Positions 17,020 to 25,701 of a DNA stretch of 64,000 nucleotides are shown piece after piece. A program made the translations under genes and the position numbers. The stretch covers positions 1,178,001 to 1,242,000 of the forward strand of contig NZ_AP029019.1 of assembly GCF_037101375.1 (NCBI RefSeq). Reading direction: 5' to 3'. Position 1 is the stretch's first letter. Every line of letters begins with the position of its first letter. This DNA comes from Acidovorax sp. DW039 (GTDB taxonomy: Bacteria > Pseudomonadota > Gammaproteobacteria > Burkholderiales > Burkholderiaceae_C). The notes under the pieces were generated by a model. It made no database searches. It saw nothing but the letters and a program-made list of their open reading frames with translations, and had not been told where the DNA came from.

Positions 17020-18552
17020 ATGCGTGCCATGAACACATCCTCTCATGCACCTGATTCGATGAACTCTTTGCCCGGCGCGGCCGCGGGTGGCGGCACGGAG
17101 GCCGGGGTTCTGCCCGGTCATCAACCCCGTCCCCCCGCCGGGCCCAGCAGCCGGTGGTGGGGCTTGCCCCTGCTGCATGACATGCGCAGGGACTACCTGG
17201 GTTTTGTCACACGCCTGCAGCGCCAGCATGGCGACCTGACCCGCATGCGCTTGGGCTACGAGGATGCATGGGACCTGATGCACCCGGATCTGGTGCGCGA
17301 GGCACTCATCACCCATGCCCATCACCTCATCCGCTGGGAGCGCGGTATGGAGGTGTTTGAGCAGGTGTTTGGCCAGAGTGTTCTGGTGACGGAAGGAGCG
17401 ACCTGGCAACGCCAGCGCCGCATGCTGATGCCCGCCTTTACCCCCCGACGCGTGGCGGGTTACGCGCAGTTGATGACCGATGCCGCCAGCCGTGCCCTGG
17501 ATGCCGCCGTGCCCGCAGGCCAGCCCTGCGCCCGGGTGGCGGTGGATGCGCTGTGGACAGATGTGGCCATGGATGTGATTCTGCGCACCCTTTTCAGCGA
17601 AGCAGCGCAGGCCGATGCGCGCGATGCTGCCTGGGCTACGCAGACCTTGTCCACATCTGCATTCCGCGAAATGTTCTTGCCTTTCACGCTGCCAGACTGG
17701 CTGCCCCTGCCTGGCAAGGCTGAAAAGCGCCGAGCCATTCGCACCTTGAAGGGGCTGGTGCAGCGGCATATTGATGCGCGTCGCGCCGAGTTTCCTGACG
17801 GCGTGGTGAACAGCGTGGTGGATGGGGAAGGTGCCGCACAGCGCAGTGACTTGCTGCACATGCTGCTGGCTCTGCGCGATGAAGAGTCCGGCGCGGCTTT
17901 GTCCGCGCAGGAGGTGCTGGACCAATGCCTCGTCACTTTCCAGGCTGGCCATGAGACCAGCGCCACCACTTTGCTGTGGTGGACGACGCTGATGGCCCAG
18001 CACCCTGAGGCGGCCGAGCGTGCCCGCGCCGAGGTGGATGCAGTGCTGCAAGGCGGTGTGCCCGGCCCAGAGCATCTGGCCCTATTGCCTTGGCTGAGCG
18101 CTACGCTCAAAGAGGCCTTGCGCCTGTACCCGCCCATTTCGGCCCTCATGAACCGCCGGACCACCGCACCCATCACGCTGGGTGGCGTGGATGTGCCTAA
18201 AGGTGCGATGTTGCGGATCACGCCCTGGGTGCTTCACCGCGACGCCCGGTGGTTTGCGCAACCTGAGCAGTTCCGGCCTGAGCGATTTCTGGAAGGTGCC
18301 CCGCCCATCCCCAAGGGTGCTTGGATTCCGTTTGGCCTGGGTCCCAGGGTCTGTATCGGCCAGCACTTTGCGATGCTGGAGATAACGCTGCTGGCCGCCA
18401 TGCTGCTGCAGCGCTACACCGTGCGCTGGCCTGAAGGAGAGGCCGCTTGCGCCCCGCGCCTGCATGTGACCCTGAGGCCGGAGCAGCCTGTGTCGGTATG
18501 GCTGGAGCGCAGGCGCGACGCTGGGGCGGTGCCGATGGGTCAGCCGTTGTAG
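17020..18552 (+). CDS. Cytochrome P450
   Basis: From ATG 17020 (ATG 17029 also possible) the product has 510 aa, the usual P450 length. It has an I-helix oxygen-binding motif AGHETS (309-314), the K-helix ExxR pair Glu365/Arg368 (LKEALRL), and the heme loop PFGLGPRVCIGQHF with Cys445 as thiolate ligand. The N-terminal 45 residues are Pro/Gly-rich with no membrane anchor, so it is probably soluble and needs ferredoxin or another reductase from elsewhere. It resembles the CYP102/CYP4-like bacterial clade by its heme loop. Substrate is unknown. Its 3' end overlaps the convergent gene at 18540 by 13 nt. Confidence 0.92.
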   Translation: MRAMNTSSHAPDSMNSLPGAAAGGGTEAGVLPGHQPRPPAGPSSRWWGLPLLHDMRRDYLGFVTRLQRQHGDLTRMRLGYEDAWDLMHPDLVREALITHAHHLIRWERGMEVFEQVFGQSVLVTEGATWQRQRRMLMPAFTPRRVAGYAQLMTDAASRALDAAVPAGQPCARVAVDALWTDVAMDVILRTLFSEAAQADARDAAWATQTLSTSAFREMFLPFTLPDWLPLPGKAEKRRAIRTLKGLVQRHIDARRAEFPDGVVNSVVDGEGAAQRSDLLHMLLALRDEESGAALSAQEVLDQCLVTFQAGHETSATTLLWWTTLMAQHPEAAERARAEVDAVLQGGVPGPEHLALLPWLSATLKEALRLYPPISALMNRRTTAPITLGGVDVPKGAMLRITPWVLHRDARWFAQPEQFRPERFLEGAPPIPKGAWIPFGLGPRVCIGQHFAMLEITLLAAMLLQRYTVRWPEGEAACAPRLHVTLRPEQPVSVWLERRRDAGAVPMGQPL

Positions 18553-19160
18553 AGGTACAGCACCCGTTGGCGCGCGGGGCTCACCACCATGACGCCGATG
18601 CGCCCATAGGCGTAGTAGCTGCCTGGGCTGTTGATGATGGCTTGGGCGTCCTCCAGCACACTGGGGGCAATGTCGATGCAAAAGCCGTATTTGCAGACGT
18701 AGTCGTACACCTTCAGCGGCCCCGGCGTGGTGGGTGCAGGCCAGTGTGCGCTGGCGGTGATGGGCGTTGGCTTCCAATCGCCGTAGTCTCCGCGCCAGGA
18801 GCGCTGTGCCTGGCGGGCGTTGGGCGGCAGGGTGCGAAAAAAGTCCAGGCCGCGCTGCTCAATGTCTTGGGCGACGTGCAGCGGCAGAGGGTAGATGCGA
18901 ATGCCCGCCTCGTTGCCGCCGGGGCCAAAGCCCCAGGATTCTTCCAGCCGGTAGCTGATGCTGCGCACGCCCAGGGCATCGGGCACAAACTCCAGCATGA
19001 ACTGTCGTTCGTAATGCCGGTATGCCAAGGCTGCACAGACGGTGAGGAGGGCACACGCGCCCGTGGCAAAGAGGGCCATGGCAAGCCAGTGGCCGGGGCT
19101 GCGCGATGTGCGCGCAGTGCGTGGTGCGGCAGCCGCAGTGGGTCGAGGTGTGGCCGTCAA
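18540..19160 (-). CDS. Hypothetical single-pass membrane protein
   Basis: A 206-residue protein with a Pro/Ala/Thr-rich cytoplasmic start and one hydrophobic helix (HWLAMALFATGACALLTVCA, about 24-43). A periplasmic domain of about 160 residues contains YRLEESWGFGPGGNEAGIRI, VYDYVCKYGFCIDIAP and a final RVLYLYNG. Two Cys close together (CKYGFC) could form a disulfide. The start ATG overlaps the mtgA stop by 4 nt (19157-19160), so it is translationally coupled and cotranscribed with mtgA, suggesting an envelope role. I do not recognise the domain. Confidence 0.75.
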   Translation of the reverse strand: MTATPRPTAAAAPRTARTSRSPGHWLAMALFATGACALLTVCAALAYRHYERQFMLEFVPDALGVRSISYRLEESWGFGPGGNEAGIRIYPLPLHVAQDIEQRGLDFFRTLPPNARQAQRSWRGDYGDWKPTPITASAHWPAPTTPGPLKVYDYVCKYGFCIDIAPSVLEDAQAIINSPGSYYAYGRIGVMVVSPARQRVLYLYNG

Positions 19161-19891
19161 GGCAGCTCCGCGTTGCCCATACGCCCCAGAATCGTTCGCG
19201 TGCGCCCCGCCAGGTAGGCCGAGTTGGGCGTTTTCTCAAACCGCTTGGGTGCGGGCAGCATCACGGCCAGACGGGCGGCTTCACTGGGGGTGAGCTGGGC
19301 GGCGCTTTTGCGGAAGTAGTGCTGTGCGGCGGCCTCGGCACCGAACACGCCTTCGCCCCATTCCACGTTGTTGAGGTAAATCTCCAGGATGCGCTCCTTG
19401 CTCAGCAGTTGCTCCAGCAGCAGGGTCAGCACAAGCTCCTGGCCCTTGCGCAGCAGGGTGCGCTCGCCCGACAGCAGCAGGTTCTTGGCCAGTTGCTGGG
19501 TGATGGTGGAGCCGCCGCGGATTTTGGGGGCACGCACCGGGCGGTCGGGGGCGTTGCTTTGGGCCTTGGCTACCTGGGCTTCTGCCTTGGCGTTGCGCTC
19601 CCAGGCTTTCTCGATGGCGGTCCAGTCCACGCCCTCGTGGTTCACAAAGCCATCGTCTTCCGATGCGATCACGGCGCGCTTGAGGTGGTCGGAGATCTTG
19701 CCGTAGGGCACCCATTGCTGGCGCCAGGGGATGCTGCCTTTGCTGCGAAGCAGCGCCCACGCCTCAGACCGCTCGAACGTGGTGGACTCGGGGTTGATGG
19801 CCACCATGGCCGCAATCCGCACCACAAAGAAAAGCTGCAGCGCCACCAGGGCCAGCAGCACCAGCACCACCCAGCGGGCCAGCGCCTTCAT
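19157..19891 (-). CDS. mtgA: Monofunctional biosynthetic peptidoglycan transglycosylase
   Basis: ATG 19891 gives 244 aa with one N-terminal transmembrane helix (ARWVVLVLLALVALQLFFVV) and a GT51 catalytic domain. The catalytic Glu lies in VIASEDDGFVNHEGVDW, the second key motif is KIRGGSTITQQLAKNLLLS, and RKGQELVLTLLLE with KERILEIYLNNVEWGEGVFG follow. MtgA polymerises glycan strands from lipid II on the periplasmic face. A Lys/Ala/Gln-rich insertion of about 25 residues (KAEAQVAKAQSNAPDRPVRA) sits in the loop before the Gly-Gly-Ser motif. It lies 92 bp after aroE, a linkage common in betaproteobacteria. Confidence 0.95.
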   Translation of the reverse strand: MKALARWVVLVLLALVALQLFFVVRIAAMVAINPESTTFERSEAWALLRSKGSIPWRQQWVPYGKISDHLKRAVIASEDDGFVNHEGVDWTAIEKAWERNAKAEAQVAKAQSNAPDRPVRAPKIRGGSTITQQLAKNLLLSGERTLLRKGQELVLTLLLEQLLSKERILEIYLNNVEWGEGVFGAEAAAQHYFRKSAAQLTPSEAARLAVMLPAPKRFEKTPNSAYLAGRTRTILGRMGNAELP

Positions 19892-19983
19892 GGCGTGGGC
19901 TCCTGCATGCAGGTGGTGCAAGGCAATGGCAGCGGGGTCTGGGCTGTCATCGTTGGGATGAGTGGGTTGATGGGGCGTGCCGC

Positions 19984-20835
19984 TTAACTGGCCGACTGGC
20001 GCATTTCTTCCAGCACCTGGGCAGAGGGTGGACGCACGCCGCGCCACAGGGCAAACGCCTCGGCTGCCTGCTCCACCAGCATGCCCAGCCCATCGCGTGC
20101 CACGGCGCCGTGGGCGCTGGCCCAGTCCATAAAGCCTTGCGCCGCGGGGCCGTACATCATGTCGTAGGCCAGGCTGCCTGGGCGCAGCACACTGGCAGGC
20201 ACGGGCACGCCGGCCCCTGCAAGGCTGCTGGCGGTGGCGTTGATGATGATGTCGAAATCAGCCTCTACCGCTTGTGGGGAAAGCGCAAGCAGCTCTGCTT
20301 TTTGTAGCGCCGCCAGCGCGCTGTGCGATGCCACCAGCGCCTCGGCCTTCGCCACGGTGCGGTTGGCCACGGTGACATGCGCGGCCCCGGCCTCCAGCAG
20401 GGGGCCCAGCACCCCGGCCGCGGCACCGCCCGCACCCACCAGCAGCACCCGCGCGCCTTGCAGGGCTACGTCGGCATTGCGGGTGATGTCGGCTACCAGA
20501 CCCAGGCCGTCGGTGTTGTCGGCATGGATGCTGCCGTCTGGCTGAAAGCTCAGCACGTTGGCGGCCCCTGCAAGGCGCACGCGGTCGCTGCACACCGTGG
20601 CCATGGCGGGCGCTTCAAACTTGAAGGGCACGGTGATGTTGCAGCCCAGGCCACCTTCTGCCGTGAAGTCGCGCACGCCTTGCACAAAGCCGTCCAGCTC
20701 GATCAGGCGGCGTTCATAGCGCAGGCGCTGGCCGGTGAGTTCGGCAAAACGGGCGTGGATGGCGGGTGAGCGGCTGTGGGCAACAGGGTTGCCCATGACG
20801 CAGTACAGATCGGCGGGGGAAGGCGAAGAAGTCAT
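19984..20835 (-). CDS. aroE: Shikimate dehydrogenase (NADP+)
   Basis: 283 residues, normal length. AroE reduces 3-dehydroshikimate to shikimate in aromatic amino acid biosynthesis. Substrate-binding landmarks are NPVAHSRSPAIHARF, NITVPFKFEA (catalytic Lys region) and ADNTDGLGL; the cofactor loop is LLVGAGGAAAGVLGPL, followed by ANRTVAKAE for NADP phosphate. The C-terminal GLGMLVEQAAEAFALWRG is characteristic. It sits in the rnb-tonB-aroE-mtgA run, typical of betaproteobacteria. With aroG at 30.6 kb the window holds two shikimate pathway enzymes. Confidence 0.97.
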   Translation of the reverse strand: MTSSPSPADLYCVMGNPVAHSRSPAIHARFAELTGQRLRYERRLIELDGFVQGVRDFTAEGGLGCNITVPFKFEAPAMATVCSDRVRLAGAANVLSFQPDGSIHADNTDGLGLVADITRNADVALQGARVLLVGAGGAAAGVLGPLLEAGAAHVTVANRTVAKAEALVASHSALAALQKAELLALSPQAVEADFDIIINATASSLAGAGVPVPASVLRPGSLAYDMMYGPAAQGFMDWASAHGAVARDGLGMLVEQAAEAFALWRGVRPPSAQVLEEMRQSAS

Positions 20836-20969
20836 CGGAACAACAAGGGCTGCATGCAGGGGCGGTGTCAGAGGCTGAAAGCCCAGGCCGCTACGGAACG
20901 GGCTACGACGGGTTGTGCCAGGTCTCCGACAGCCCCTTTTTTAAAAGGCGCTACCGGCCAACCTGAGGC

Positions 20970-21830
20970 TTACCTCACGCTGGTTTCCAGCGTCTGGTCG
21001 CGGGTGAACTTGAAGCGGGCCACCATCGCAATCTGGTCGGCCTTGGCGCGCATTTCGGGGGTGAAGTTGCCAAACGGACCGGCGGCGCGGGCAATGGCCT
21101 CAGCCCGGCGGTCCAGCACCGATTTGCCCGAGCCTTGCACGATTTCGGTGGCCAGCACGCGCCCGTCGTGGTTGACGGTGACGATCATGATCAGCTCGCC
21201 ATACAGTTTCTTGCCGCCCTGCTCCGGGAAATTCTCGGTGCCCTTGTCTTCCACCTTGCGGCGCAATATGTCGTAGTAGGCGGCGTAGGCCTCTTCGCGC
21301 GTGGCGGGGCTGATGTAGCGCTTCTTGGGGCGGGCGTTTTCTTCGTTGATGCGCTTTTCAATCTCGGCCAGCTGCTTGAGGAGCTGGCGGCGCTTTTCCT
21401 CTTGCGACATCTGCTCGCCGCTCTCGCTTGGCTTGCGCGGGTCAGGCTCGGGCATGGAGGCGAGCTGCTTGCGCAGCTGCGTGAGCAGCTGGGTTTGCTG
21501 CTCCTGCATCGCATCCATCTTGCGCTGCATCTCCTCAAAGTCGTCGCCCACGGCCGTCAGGGCTGAGTAGGGCAGGGGGCTGGTGGCCCGACCCTGAGCG
21601 GCATCCCCGCCACCGGCCAGACTGGACTGGGCGATGGCCTGGGCCTTCTCGGGACGTTCGTTGGACTTGGCGTTGACCAGGATGACTTCCAGCGGCGTGT
21701 CCTGGAACACGCGGTTGAAGCCCTCCGGGTCGATGAAGCGCACGGAGATGAGGGCCGCATGCACGGCCACCGACACGCCCAGTGCAATCTGCAGCGTGCT
21801 GAAAGAGCGGAAAAGCGAGCGGATGTTCAC
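20970..21830 (-). CDS. TonB C-terminal domain protein (energy transducer TonB family)
   Basis: A 286-residue protein with an N-terminal inner-membrane anchor (STLQIALGVSVAVHAALISV). A periplasmic coiled-coil region rich in Gln, Glu and Lys follows (about 95-165), then a TonB C-terminal domain (YGELIMIVTVNHDGRVLATEIVQGSG and on to FKFTRDQTLETSV). ExbB/ExbD are not adjacent, so it may not be the main siderophore TonB. The long coiled coil and linkage to rnb and aroE are standard for this betaproteobacterial gene, whose exact role is unclear. The start overlaps the rnb stop by 4 nt. Confidence 0.85.
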   Translation of the reverse strand: MNIRSLFRSFSTLQIALGVSVAVHAALISVRFIDPEGFNRVFQDTPLEVILVNAKSNERPEKAQAIAQSSLAGGGDAAQGRATSPLPYSALTAVGDDFEEMQRKMDAMQEQQTQLLTQLRKQLASMPEPDPRKPSESGEQMSQEEKRRQLLKQLAEIEKRINEENARPKKRYISPATREEAYAAYYDILRRKVEDKGTENFPEQGGKKLYGELIMIVTVNHDGRVLATEIVQGSGKSVLDRRAEAIARAAGPFGNFTPEMRAKADQIAMVARFKFTRDQTLETSVR

Positions 21831-23908
21831 GGCGTCGGATTATCGGCGTTGGCAGGGGCGGGGCTGTCGGCTTCGTTGACATCCACCGCGATGGCAATCG
21901 GGCCTGCCACGGCGTCGTCGTCACCTTCGTCCTCCACCGCTGCATCATCGCTGGCATCGGCCGGGTCGTCCAGCCGCTCCAGCACCGTGCCGTGGATGTC
22001 GAGGGTGATCTCGTCCACCTCGCCCAGCTTGACTTTGAGGCGCGCGCCGCGTGGCAGGTTCTGCGCGCCCAGCACCGGAAAGACCAGTGGAATATCGTCC
22101 GCCCGCACCAGAAAGCTGCCACCAGGGCCTTCCTTGATGACGGCGGCCGTGAGCTCGGTGATGCCGTTCTGCTCCACGTACTTCAGCGTCCAGAAGCGCT
22201 CCATGCCCGCCTGGTAGCCGTTATAGGCGCTGTAGGCCGCATCAAAGCTGCTGATGATGGAGAACAGGTCCGCATCCTTGGGCTTGAACGGCGCAGCCAG
22301 CGCTGCGGTGGCCCCGTGGCGCGCGCAGGCAATGATCTGCCACTGGTTGACCAGATCGGTGTAGCGGCGCAGGGGTGATGTGGCCCACGAATAGGCCTTG
22401 ACGCCAATGCCCGCGTGCGGCAGCGCCTTGGTGCCCATGCGCACCTTCACGCCCGGTGCCATGCTGGCCTGACTGCGGTAGATGCCGGGCACGCCCAGCT
22501 CGGCCATCCAGCTGCCCCAGGTGCTGTTGGCCACGATCATGGCCTCGGCCACGATCAAATCCAGCGGCGCGCCGCGCTGGCGAACGCTGATCTGCACCTG
22601 CTCATTGCCCGTGGGCTCGGCGCCGTTGTTGCCAACGAGGCGGAAGTTGTAGTCCGGCCGGTTGAAGTTCTCGGGCTTGCCGCGCACCACCTCGCGGCGG
22701 GCCTTGAGGTCTTTGGCAAGGCGATATAAAAATGATAGCTGCTCGCGCAAGCCAGACAAGCGCTGCGGGTCGTTTTGGTGCTCAAACGCGGGGTTGGTGA
22801 GCCATTCTTCCGTCACCACGCTGTCGAGCTGGTCGTGGCGCAGGTTGGCGGCCACGTGCACGCGCTCGAGCCTGGTCTCGGTGCCCTGGAATTCCAGCGT
22901 CGCCTCGTCAATGGTCACGTACAGCGACACAGCCGGGTTGGCGCGGCCTTCGTCCAGGGTGTAGGTCTGCACCACCTCGTCGGGCAACATGGTGATCTTG
23001 TAGCCCGGCATGTATACGGTGGACAGGCGGGCACGGCCCAGCTGGTCAATGGCGCTGCCGGGCTGGATGGCCAGACCCGGTGCGGCAATGTGAATGCCCA
23101 GCACCACGGTGCCGGTGCCCAGGCCCTGCACGGACAACGCATCGTCGATTTCGGTGGTCTGCGAGTCGTCGATGGAGTAGGCCTGTGCGGGCGACAGCGG
23201 CAGCTCGTCCGCAATGACCGGGGCCGTGAGCGCGGGAAAGCCCGTGCCCTTGGGGAAGTTCTCGAACAGAAAGCGCTTCCAGTGGAACTGGTAGGCAGAG
23301 TCGATAGCGCCTGCTTTTTGCAGCAGATCGAGCGGGGCGGTGTGCGTGGCGCGGCTGGCCTCGACCACGGCCTTGTATTCGGGCGCGTTCTTGTCGGGCT
23401 TGAACAGGATTTTGTAGAGCTGGTCGCGGATGGGCTGCGGGCATTCGCCCCGGCCCAGGGCGGCGGCCCATTCGTCAATCTGCGCGAGGATGGCTTTTTT
23501 CTTCTCGATGGCGGCCAGGGCCTGCTGCAGGATTTCGGCGGGGGCTTTCTTGAAGCGGCCCTTGCCTGCGCGGCGGAAGTAGTGCGGCGCGTCGTACAGG
23601 CGAAAGAGCGCGCCCGCCTGCTGGGCCAGCGTAGCGTTGTCCGAAAAATAGTCGCGGGCCAGGTCGGCAAAGCCGAAGTCGTCCTCGGGCGCGAATTCCC
23701 AGGCCAGGTCCAGCTCAATCGTCTCGGCCACGGCCTGCGCCTGGGCGATCAGCTCGGAGGGAGCGGGCTTTTCAAACTTCAACAGGATGTTGGCGGCCTT
23801 GACCTTGACCCGCTTGCCCGAATCGAGCTCGACCTGGGCTGAGCTTTCCGCTTCGGACAGGATACGTCCGGCCATGAATTTGCCGGCTTCTTCAAAGAGT
23901 GCATGCAT
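21827..23908 (-). CDS. rnb: RNase II/RNase R-family exoribonuclease (RNB domain)
   Basis: ATG 23908 gives 693 aa. The N-terminal half is a degenerate cold-shock/helical region. The RNB catalytic domain begins near residue 255 with YSIDDSQTTEIDDALSV, whose Asp residues coordinate magnesium, and continues through VPGIYRSQ to the SWATSPLRRYTDLVNQWQI block. An S1-like domain follows, ending in an acidic tail (DDPADASDDAAVEDEGDDD). It degrades RNA 3' to 5'. It is the first gene of the tonB-aroE-mtgA operon. Residues around FEHQNDPQRLSGLREQLSFL are encoded by a dispersed repeat copy (22724-22777) read in frame, an unusual captured repeat. Confidence 0.92.
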   Translation of the reverse strand: MHALFEEAGKFMAGRILSEAESSAQVELDSGKRVKVKAANILLKFEKPAPSELIAQAQAVAETIELDLAWEFAPEDDFGFADLARDYFSDNATLAQQAGALFRLYDAPHYFRRAGKGRFKKAPAEILQQALAAIEKKKAILAQIDEWAAALGRGECPQPIRDQLYKILFKPDKNAPEYKAVVEASRATHTAPLDLLQKAGAIDSAYQFHWKRFLFENFPKGTGFPALTAPVIADELPLSPAQAYSIDDSQTTEIDDALSVQGLGTGTVVLGIHIAAPGLAIQPGSAIDQLGRARLSTVYMPGYKITMLPDEVVQTYTLDEGRANPAVSLYVTIDEATLEFQGTETRLERVHVAANLRHDQLDSVVTEEWLTNPAFEHQNDPQRLSGLREQLSFLYRLAKDLKARREVVRGKPENFNRPDYNFRLVGNNGAEPTGNEQVQISVRQRGAPLDLIVAEAMIVANSTWGSWMAELGVPGIYRSQASMAPGVKVRMGTKALPHAGIGVKAYSWATSPLRRYTDLVNQWQIIACARHGATAALAAPFKPKDADLFSIISSFDAAYSAYNGYQAGMERFWTLKYVEQNGITELTAAVIKEGPGGSFLVRADDIPLVFPVLGAQNLPRGARLKVKLGEVDEITLDIHGTVLERLDDPADASDDAAVEDEGDDDAVAGPIAIAVDVNEADSPAPANADNPTP
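22724..22777. repeat. Short dispersed repeat captured inside the rnb coding sequence
   Basis: ATATAAAAATGATAGCTGCT, then CGCGCAAGCCAGACAAGCGCT, then GCGGGTCGTTTTG, the same order of blocks as the intergenic copies, including the AT-rich lead and the GTTTTG end. It keeps the reading frame and codes for part of the RNB domain. Confidence 0.7.
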
Positions 23909-24013
23909 GGCGGGATTGTCCCATGGCCGATCCGCCGCGCCGCTCTGGCGGGCAGGGGGCACTTGCCTGCCGCCCATCCTGGTCTGCCAACGTCAGCCAC
24001 GCAGGCGGTGGGT

Positions 24014-24062
24014 GCTATTGAATCAATAGCTGGTTGCGCACTGCCTACAAGCGCTGCAGCCT
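24014..24062. repeat. Short dispersed repeat, copy
   Basis: GCTATTGAATCAATAGCTGG then TTGCGCACTGCCTACAAGCGCTGCAG. It is upstream of the PglL gene in the divergent rnb/pglL gap. Confidence 0.7.
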
Positions 24063-24158
24063 TCCAGAACCGGAAGGGCCAATACCCCTATCATCCCCAC
24101 CCTTGTCTCCACCCTTTGCAGCCGTTGCCTGCCGAGTGCTTTCCACGAGTGCCTTTTG

Positions 24159-25679
24159 ATGCCGTTCGCCGTCCTTGCGTTACCCCTGACCGTGCTGGCC
24201 GTGGCGCTGCCCTTTCTGTTTGCGGTGACGGCTCCACCGTCGCCCAACTTTTGGCCGCTGGTGTTTGCCTGGACCTGTGGGCTGGTGCTGGCCGTATGGG
24301 GCCTGGTGCAAGGCGGGCGGGTACACACCCCCGGCGCGCGCGCGCGGTTCGTGTCGCAGGCGGCGCAGGTGCTGGCCTGGGGCCTGCTGCTGGCTGCGGT
24401 GGTGGGTGGGGTGGTGGGCCTGCTGCAATACCTGGGCGAGGAGCCGCTGGGCCTGCCGTGGATACACCCCTCCACCGCCGGGCAGGCCGTGGGCAACCTG
24501 CGCCAGCGCAACCAGCAGGCCACATTGATGGCCATGGGCGTGTGGGCGCTGATGTGGCTGTGGGTGCGGGCCGACAACCAGGGGCGGCGCTGGGTGGGCG
24601 TGGCGCTCGGCGCCCTGTTGCCCCTTTTGGCGCTGGCTTCTGCCGCCACCGTGTCGCGCACCGGCGCGCTGCAATGGGGGTTGATGCTGGTGTTGCTGTG
24701 CCTGTGGCACCGCACCAGCGCGCGGCAGGCTATTGCCGTGGCGGTGCTGGGCGGCGTGCTGTATTTGCTGGCCGCCTGGGCCTTGCCCGAATTGCTGCTG
24801 CACTGGAAAGGAGTCCAGGCTGAGGGGCTGTTTGCCCGGCTGGCGGGCGAGGGGCGACAGTGCGTGAGCCGCCAGGTGCTGTGGTCCAACATGGGGCACC
24901 TGATTGACCTCAAGCCCTGGTGGGGCTGGGGTTGGGGGGAGCTGGGCTACGCCCATTACGTGACGTTGTTCCCGGGGGAGCGCTTCTGCATTCTTTTGGA
25001 CAACGCCCACAACTTGCCCTTGCATCTGGCGGTGGAGTTGGGGTTGCCCTTTGCGCTGCTGCTGTGTGGTAGCGTCTGCGCGGCGGCGGTATGGGCAAGG
25101 CCCTGGCGTGAATCGGACCCGGTGCGCCAGCTGGCCTGGGGCCTGCTGGCGCTGGTGATGGCACACAGCATGGTGGAGTACCCGCTGTGGTACGGGCCGT
25201 TTCAGGTGGTTACGATTTTTGCCCTGCTGTTGTTGCTGGGGCGCCGCACCGGCCCGGTGATCTGGGGGCTGGCTTGCGCGGCCTGTGTGGTGGGGGCGGC
25301 GGGCCTGGCCACCGTTTCTTGGCAATACCGGGCAGTGAGCCAGCTCTACCGCCCGGTGGACAAGCGCCCGGCAGATCTGCGTGACCTGCGGGCTGCCGCG
25401 GTGCCTTTGGGAACCCTGTTTCCTGACCAGGTACGGTTTGCCTGGCTGACCACCCATCCCTTGACGCCCCAGAATGCCGAGCAGGTGCATGAGGTGGCGC
25501 TGGCGCTGCTGCATTTCTCGCCTGAGCCGCGGGTGATCGAAAGGGTGGTAGACAGTGCACTCTTGCTGGGCCTGGATGAGGAAGCCGCCTTCCACCTGCA
25601 GCGCTACCGCGCCGCCTATCCGGCAGAGCATGCGCGCTGGTTGGCTGCGCAAGCGGCCTCGGCAGCCACTGCGCGTTGA
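24159..25679 (+). CDS. PglL-type O-oligosaccharyltransferase / Wzy-WaaL family membrane protein
   Basis: 506 aa from ATG 24159. The protein has about 12 hydrophobic segments and a large periplasmic loop. Within it is the O-antigen-ligase region: PWWGWGWGELGYAHYVTLFP, then DNAHNLPLHLAVELGLPFAL (the conserved His), followed by MAHSMVEYPLWYGPFQ, a PglL hallmark. Members transfer lipid-linked oligosaccharide to type IV pilins or other proteins on the periplasmic side. The C-terminal 130 residues are soluble, as in PglL. It is single in its strand run, and the glycan gene cluster and pilin are not here. The WaaL alternative cannot be excluded. Confidence 0.83.
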   Translation: MPFAVLALPLTVLAVALPFLFAVTAPPSPNFWPLVFAWTCGLVLAVWGLVQGGRVHTPGARARFVSQAAQVLAWGLLLAAVVGGVVGLLQYLGEEPLGLPWIHPSTAGQAVGNLRQRNQQATLMAMGVWALMWLWVRADNQGRRWVGVALGALLPLLALASAATVSRTGALQWGLMLVLLCLWHRTSARQAIAVAVLGGVLYLLAAWALPELLLHWKGVQAEGLFARLAGEGRQCVSRQVLWSNMGHLIDLKPWWGWGWGELGYAHYVTLFPGERFCILLDNAHNLPLHLAVELGLPFALLLCGSVCAAAVWARPWRESDPVRQLAWGLLALVMAHSMVEYPLWYGPFQVVTIFALLLLLGRRTGPVIWGLACAACVVGAAGLATVSWQYRAVSQLYRPVDKRPADLRDLRAAAVPLGTLFPDQVRFAWLTTHPLTPQNAEQVHEVALALLHFSPEPRVIERVVDSALLLGLDEEAAFHLQRYRAAYPAEHARWLAAQAASAATAR

Positions 25680-25701
25680 TTTCGCAAAGGCATCAGGGGT
25701 T

